A DNA stretch of 11,797 nucleotides from Actinomycetota bacterium (GTDB lineage Bacteria > Actinomycetota > Actinomycetes > Nanopelagicales > Nanopelagicaceae): assembly GCA_009924725.1 (NCBI GenBank), contig RFRA01000018.1, positions 1 through 11,797 of the forward strand, given 5' to 3'. A program made the position numbers and the translations under genes. The notes beneath the pieces are model-generated. The model had not been told where the DNA came from. It made no database searches and was given only the letters and a program-made list of their open reading frames with translations. Of the stretch, positions 8,150 to 11,797 are shown piece by piece. Within the stretch, counting starts at the first letter, position 1. Each line of letters starts with the position of its first letter.

Positions 8150-8980
8150 TTAGCGCCGTTCTTCCTTAGCTTTGCAGATCATGCAGAGCGTTGCGCGTGG
8201 GAAAACTTGTAAGCGGGCTTTGCCAATTGTGTTTCCACATTCTTCGCAAAGGCCATAACTTTTAGTATCGATTCGCTCAAGGGCGCGTTCAGTTTGTAGA
8301 ACCATGTCGCGTGCGTTGATCACAAGTGACATTTCATGTTCGCGTTCGAAAGTCTTCGTACCAGCATCAGCTTGATCATCGCCAGCACCTTCAGATGAGG
8401 AATGAATCAAATCATCCATCTCAATTTCAACTTTTGCTAATTCTTCTTTCAAGCGCTTTAGCTCTTTTGAAATCTCGTTGCGAATTGCCTTGAGTTCAGC
8501 CGCTGTCCATGCGCCTTCACTTTCAGCAGCAACCAATGGAGATGGTGCAGCTTTTAGCGGCTTCAGAGGTGCAATCTTCTTACTACTCTTATTCGGACGC
8601 GGTGGAGGTGGCATCACTAGTCGTCGCTCTTCGACCACAACTTCAACTGGTGCAATTACAACGGTATTTACACTTACAGTTTGTGACTTTTCATCAACGC
8701 TAATTGTGGTTTTGGATCCGGCTTTGGCTGGAAATGGTTTGCCAATTGTTTTGCTCGAAGCTGGCTTAGTTGCAGCAGGTCGAGCAACACTGGTCTTGGC
8801 CTTCTTAACTGGCGCAACTTTCTTAGCTGGCGCAACTTTCTTGGCTGGGGCTTTCTTGGCTGGGGCGGCTTTCTTGGCCGCGGCCTTCTTTACTACAACT
8901 TTCTTCGCTGGGGCTGCCTTTTTGGCAGGCGCTTTCTTCACAGCAGGTTTAGCACTTTTTTTGGTAGGCACGCGGGGCAC
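8150..8980 (-). CDS. DksA/TraR-type C4 zinc-finger protein with Lys/Ala/Pro-rich N-terminal tail
   Basis: The C-terminal 120 residues look like an actinobacterial DksA/TraR protein: a predicted coiled coil (about 158-192 and 210-238), the linking GAGDDQADAGTKTFEREHEM (198-217), and a C4 zinc finger with Cys245, Cys248, Cys266 and Cys269. The N-terminal 66 residues are a low-complexity, highly basic tail of PAKKA/KKVAP repeats like those of histone H1-like and HupB tails, followed by a variable Pro-rich linker to about 150. DksA/TraR proteins act at the RNA polymerase secondary channel in proteobacteria. Whether this one does, or instead binds DNA through its tail, is inference. The start is uncertain: GTG at 8980, or GTG at 8971 (codon 4), which has AAGG at an 8-base spacing. 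It heads the minus-strand block and is one base from lspA. Its position beside lspA is, from memory, also seen in Streptomyces. Confidence 0.88.
   Translation of the reverse strand: MPRVPTKKSAKPAVKKAPAKKAAPAKKVVVKKAAAKKAAPAKKAPAKKVAPAKKVAPVKKAKTSVARPAATKPASSKTIGKPFPAKAGSKTTISVDEKSQTVSVNTVVIAPVEVVVEERRLVMPPPPRPNKSSKKIAPLKPLKAAPSPLVAAESEGAWTAAELKAIRNEISKELKRLKEELAKVEIEMDDLIHSSSEGAGDDQADAGTKTFEREHEMSLVINARDMVLQTERALERIDTKSYGLCEECGNTIGKARLQVFPRATLCMICKAKEERR
8795..8962 (-). repeat. Degenerate short tandem repeats encoding the (P)AKKA/KKVAP tail
   Basis: This coding stretch for residues 7-62 of the zinc-finger protein is built from imperfect repeats. The clearest pair, read on the plus strand, is ggcgcaactttcttagct (8811-8828) and ggcgcaactttcttggct (8829-8846), differing at one base. 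Shortened and diverged copies follow at 8847-8861 and 8862-8879. Repeat number is expected to vary between strains through slippage. The opposite-strand reading frame across this region is a shadow of the repeats. Confidence 0.8.
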
Positions 8981-9099
8981 CTTATGCCCAATAAGCGCTA
9001 AATGCCACTCGCGCCACCGCTGCGTTTTTTAAAGAAAGTGAAATTTAGGCAAAGTCACATAAATTTTGGTAGCCAGCCATCGCTTGGAATAGAATTCGC
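8981..9099. other. Divergent intergenic region between the zinc-finger gene and the ileS leader
   Basis: About 120 bases separate the minus-strand block from the start of the ileS leader. The segment is AT-rich around 9024-9065 and presumably holds the promoter of the minus-strand block, but I could not pick a convincing -35/-10 pair on that strand. TTGCCT followed 15 bases later by TAAAAA is the best of several weak options. It also contains the ileS promoter candidate, listed separately. I see no gene, repeat or terminator here. Confidence 0.5.
9066..9095 (+). promoter_or_regulatory. Candidate ileS promoter
   Basis: TTGGTA at 9066-9071 and TAGAAT at 9090-9095, separated by 18 bases, resemble a housekeeping sigma promoter (four of six and five of six consensus matches). 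Transcription would begin near 9100-9104, right at the 5' edge of the predicted T-box Stem I. The tight fit with the RNA structure supports the call. A start a few bases downstream would clip the Stem I 5' strand, so the exact start is unsure. Confidence 0.45.
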
Positions 9100-9320
9100 C
9101 TAGGTTCAAAGCGCATTGACCAGGCCATCACCTGAGAGCGTTCCAGAAGAGGCGGCGACTGCCGCGGTAGAACTGGACAGTGAACGCTAATGAATAAGTG
9201 ATCTATCGTTTCTTTGACTGTTGGCAGTCAAGCGATGGATAAGGCGGGTGGTACCGCGGTGATCGCTAAGTTGCGAAACCCGTCCCTCCATTTTCGAAAG
9301 TTATGAAGATGGAGAAGTAA
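9100..9320 (+). promoter_or_regulatory. T-box riboswitch (tRNA-Ile sensing, translational type) upstream of ileS
   Basis: The leader contains the T-box core GGGTGGTACCGCGG at 9246-9259, whose UGGU bulge can pair with the ACCA end of uncharged tRNA-Ile. By hand folding I see four elements. Stem I is very short (UAGGU 9101-9105 with ACCUG 9130-9134), and the candidate Ile specifier AUC at 9127-9129 sits just before its 3' strand. Stem II has AGCGUUC 9137-9143 perfectly complementary to GAACGCU 9182-9188, plus CAG/CUG and a GCGGC-GACU-GCCGC tip at 9152-9165. Its internal loop AAGAG/GGUAGAA looks like an S-turn. Stem III pairs CTATCGT 9203-9209 with GCGATGG 9232-9238 and ends in a 7-bp hairpin at 9214-9231. 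The antisequestrator pairs GGCGGG 9243-9248 with CCCGTC 9279-9284. No run of U follows a hairpin, so control should be at translation. Stem I lacks the distal arm of the canonical class, matching the ultrashort-Stem I class known for actinobacterial ileS. Confidence 0.93.
9286..9314 (+). promoter_or_regulatory. Shine-Dalgarno sequestrator hairpin of the ileS T-box
   Basis: CTCCATTTTC at 9286-9295 pairs over ten bases (one G-U) with GAAGATGGAG at 9305-9314, enclosing a 9-base loop. The 3' arm contains GGAG (9311-9314), the ileS ribosome-binding site six bases before the ATG. With charged tRNA the hairpin would hide the site; uncharged tRNA-Ile stabilises the antisequestrator just upstream and should free it. 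A competing pairing of TGGA 9236-9239 with TCCA 9287-9290 could couple the two states, but this is tentative. Confidence 0.85.
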
Positions 9321-11797
9321 ATGACATTTCGTGCAATTCCAGCAGCTATTGATCTGCCTGCCATGGAGCGTTCCATCCTGACTTTTTGGAAAGAAAATTC
9401 AGTCTTCGAAGAATCAGTGAGCAACCGAAATGGTGCTGACACCTGGACTTTCTACGAAGGTCCCCCGACTGCTAATGGCTTACCTGGAACGCACCACATT
9501 GAAGCGCGCGTATTTAAAGATGTTTTCCCGCGCTTTCACACCATGAAAGGCAAACAAGTAATTCGCAATGCCGGTTGGGATTGCCATGGTTTGCCAGTTG
9601 AAATTGCAGTTGAGAAAGAACTTGGTTTTTCCGGCAAAGGCGACATTGAAAAATTTGGAATTGCTGCTTTTAATGACAAGTGTCGCGAATCAGTGCAACG
9701 TCACGTGGGTGCATTTACTGACATGACTAATCGCATGGGCTTCTGGGTTGACTTCGAAGAGGCTTACTGGACTATGTCACCACAATATGTCGAGAGCGTT
9801 TGGTGGAGTTTAAAGGAGATTTGGCAAAAAGGTTTACTTGTACAAGATCATCGCGTTGCACCATATTGCCCTCGTTGTGGAACCGGTTTATCAGATCATG
9901 AATTAGCGCAAGGCTATGAAACTGTCACTGATCCTTCGGTCTTTGTACGTTTTCCAGTTACTAGCGGGCCGCTGCAGGAACTAGGCGCAGCATTGTTAGT
10001 TTGGACAACGACGCCATGGACTTTGGTATCTAATACTGCGATCGCCGTACACCCGGAAGTTACCTACGTGGTCGCAAAAGTTACAACTATGCAAGATGAA
10101 GTTTCTAGTAGCGAAGTTTTAATCGTTGCCGAGAATCTGATTTCAGCCCTTACGGGCGAAGTGGAAATCTTACAAAGCATGCCAGGTAGCGTGCTTGAAC
10201 ATACTAAGTACCAACGTCCATTTGATTTCGTAGAAATTCCAGATTCCCACTTCGTAGTTCTAGCAACTTATGTGACTACCGAAGATGGCACTGGATTAGT
10301 GCATCAATCCCCTGCATTTGGCGCTGATGACTTAGCGGTTTGTCGTTCTTATGGCTTGCCAGTTGTGAATCCAATTGCACCTGACGGCAAGTTTTTACCA
10401 GAAGTTAAATTAGTTGGTGGACTCTTCTTCAAAGATGCTGACAAGCCGTTGGTTAAGGAACTTAAGTCGCTCGGCGTTCTATATAAGCATGTGCAATATG
10501 AACACTCCTACCCTCATTGCTGGCGCTGTCACACAGCATTGATTTATTACGCACAACCTTCTTGGTATATCCGAACCACTTCAATCAAGGATGCCCTCAT
10601 TCGCGAGAATGAAAAGACCGATTGGCACCCAGAAACCATTAAGACTGGTCGTTATGGTGATTGGCTAAACAACAACATTGACTGGGCGCTAAGCCGAAAT
10701 CGTTTTTGGGGTACTCCACTGCCAATTTGGCGTTGCGAGAATAAACATGAAGTTTGTGTTGGCTCCCTGGCTGAACTCGGCGAACTAGCTGGACAAGAAC
10801 TTTCTAACCTTGATCCGCATCGGCCATTCGTTGATGACATTTCCTTTAATTGTTCAGAATGTAGCCAACCAATGACTCGCACCCCTGAAGTAATTGATTG
10901 TTGGTATGACTCAGGTGCTATGCCGTTTGCACAATTTGGTTACCCACACATAGCAGGTTCCCAAGAAAAGTTTGCTGCGGCCTACCCAGCTGATTTCATC
11001 TGCGAAGCAATCGATCAAACTCGTGGCTGGTTCTACACGCTAATGACTATAGGAACGCTGGTTTTTGACCAATCATCATATAAAACCGTTCTCTGCCTCG
11101 GTCACATTCTTGATAAAGATGGCCGCAAAATGAGTAAGCACTTAGGCAATGTTCTAGAACCAATGGCACTTATGGAACAACATGGCGCCGATGCCATTCG
11201 TTGGTACATGTTGGCTGCTGGTTCACCTTGGTCTGCCCGTCGAGTTGGGCACGAAGCCATCACTGAAGTTATTCGCAAAACGCTATTAACTTATTGGAAC
11301 ACAGTTTCTTTCCATGCCCTATACGCACAAGCTGCAAACTTTGAGCTGTCCCAAGCTCCGGAGATGGCCACTCGCCCACTAATGGATCGCTGGATAAATA
11401 GTGAATTGCATTCATTGATTATTGAAGTTGACGAAGCGCTAAGTGATTTCGATTCACAGCGCGCAGGTAAAGCGCTAGCTGCATTCATCGATGATCTATC
11501 TAATTGGTACGTGCGTCGATCTCGTCGCCGATTCTGGGATGGCGATGTTGCTGCTATGGCGACTTTGCATGAATCACTTGTTGTTCTCACCCAATTAATG
11601 TCGCCAATGGTGCCATTCATTACCGAAGAAGTTTGGCAAGTTCTAGTGCGCCCAGTTGATGCAGATGCAGCCACCTCGGTTCACTTAACAAATTTCCCAG
11701 TCGCTGATAAATCCAAGATTGATCAGACGCTATCTGCTCAAGTTGCACTTACTAAGCGAATCGTGGAATTAGGCCGAGCTGCTCGCGCCGAAAGTGG
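9321..11797 (+). CDS. ileS: Isoleucyl-tRNA synthetase IleS, C-terminally cut by the window
   Basis: IleS charges tRNA-Ile with isoleucine in the cytoplasm. The frame is open from the ATG to the window end (825 codons); usual length is about 1030-1060, so only the C-terminal part is missing. The class I signature HIGH is replaced by GTHH at residues 56-59 (in ANGLPGTHH). KMSKH at 603-607 serves as the KMSKS loop. The CP1 editing domain shows VWTTTPWTL at 227-235 and an HQSPAFGADD block. CPRCG at 183-187 is a probable metal or structural knuckle. The catalytic core continues with WALSRNRFWGTPLPIW (455-470) and DQTRGWFY, followed by the anticodon-binding helical domain (NWYVRRSRRRFW). The start is fixed by GGAG six bases upstream and by the T-box leader. 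The gene is divergent from the minus-strand block. The GTHH form resembles that of Streptomyces-like IleRS. Confidence 0.97.
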   Translation, partial: MTFRAIPAAIDLPAMERSILTFWKENSVFEESVSNRNGADTWTFYEGPPTANGLPGTHHIEARVFKDVFPRFHTMKGKQVIRNAGWDCHGLPVEIAVEKELGFSGKGDIEKFGIAAFNDKCRESVQRHVGAFTDMTNRMGFWVDFEEAYWTMSPQYVESVWWSLKEIWQKGLLVQDHRVAPYCPRCGTGLSDHELAQGYETVTDPSVFVRFPVTSGPLQELGAALLVWTTTPWTLVSNTAIAVHPEVTYVVAKVTTMQDEVSSSEVLIVAENLISALTGEVEILQSMPGSVLEHTKYQRPFDFVEIPDSHFVVLATYVTTEDGTGLVHQSPAFGADDLAVCRSYGLPVVNPIAPDGKFLPEVKLVGGLFFKDADKPLVKELKSLGVLYKHVQYEHSYPHCWRCHTALIYYAQPSWYIRTTSIKDALIRENEKTDWHPETIKTGRYGDWLNNNIDWALSRNRFWGTPLPIWRCENKHEVCVGSLAELGELAGQELSNLDPHRPFVDDISFNCSECSQPMTRTPEVIDCWYDSGAMPFAQFGYPHIAGSQEKFAAAYPADFICEAIDQTRGWFYTLMTIGTLVFDQSSYKTVLCLGHILDKDGRKMSKHLGNVLEPMALMEQHGADAIRWYMLAAGSPWSARRVGHEAITEVIRKTLLTYWNTVSFHALYAQAANFELSQAPEMATRPLMDRWINSELHSLIIEVDEALSDFDSQRAGKALAAFIDDLSNWYVRRSRRRFWDGDVAAMATLHESLVVLTQLMSPMVPFITEEVWQVLVRPVDADAATSVHLTNFPVADKSKIDQTLSAQVALTKRIVELGRAARAES

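Noticed and set aside
8478..9032. Long plus-strand open frame opposite the zinc-finger gene, Ala/Phe/Leu/Gly-rich and membrane-like.
   Set aside because: It is the antisense of the Lys/Ala repeats; the minus-strand frame has clear DksA/TraR zinc-finger homology and fits the operon.
9019..9034. Run of T after a GC-rich stretch that could be a rho-independent terminator on the plus strand.
   Set aside because: No stable inverted repeat precedes it and no plus-strand gene lies upstream; it lies in the leader region of the minus-strand block.
10652..11674. Minus-strand open frames within 10652-10882 and 11291-11674.
   Set aside because: They lie antisense inside ileS, whose frame carries the aminoacyl-tRNA synthetase motifs throughout; their translations show no recognisable domain.
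1..11797. Search for CRISPR arrays, insertion sequences, prophage remnants, toxin-antitoxin or other defence genes.
   Set aside because: No regularly spaced repeats, transposase-like frames or terminal inverted repeats were seen; nearly all of the sequence is explained by conserved housekeeping genes and the T-box leader.

Overview
The window looks like a chromosomal housekeeping segment of a low-to-moderate GC, gene-dense actinobacterium. Two things support this: the gene neighbourhood (ileS, a Lys/Ala-rich DksA/TraR protein, lspA, rluD, dnaE, then histidine genes) and the actinobacterial flavour of the proteins, such as DnaE1 with a complete PHP site, IleRS with a GTHH signature, and a translational T-box in front of ileS. 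The AT-leaning codon use and very short intergenic gaps suggest a streamlined freshwater lineage of the acI/Nanopelagicales type. That placement is inference from composition and memory, not a search.

Layout. From about 8980 down to 1, every gene is on the minus strand in one tightly packed block: DksA/TraR-like protein, lspA (1-bp gap), rluD (overlapping lspA), dnaE (33-bp gap), hisD (22-bp gap), hisC (4-bp ATGA overlap), hisB (stop and start abut) and the beginning of hisH, which runs off the left edge. No terminator-like hairpin is visible inside this block, so long read-through transcription is possible, although hisD may have its own promoter.

Between 8981 and 9320 lies a divergent control region. 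Its right two-thirds is a well-formed T-box riboswitch with an Ile (AUC) specifier candidate, Stem II, Stem III, the T-box core sequence and a 10-bp hairpin that buries the ileS Shine-Dalgarno. It should therefore control translation rather than termination. From 9321 to the right edge is ileS on the plus strand, cut before its C-terminal roughly 200 residues.

Functionally the window combines histidine biosynthesis (HisD, HisC, HisB, HisH), replication (the Pol III alpha subunit with built-in PHP proofreading residues), lipoprotein maturation (LspA), rRNA pseudouridylation (RluD family), a probable transcription or chromatin-associated zinc-finger protein, and tRNA-Ile charging with feedback through the T-box. 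I found no mobile element, CRISPR array, tRNA/rRNA gene or defence system. The most interesting items are the ultrashort translational T-box, the altered HIGH motif of IleRS, the histone-tail-like TraR fusion and a possible leaderless hisD start. None amounts to an undescribed multi-gene system.
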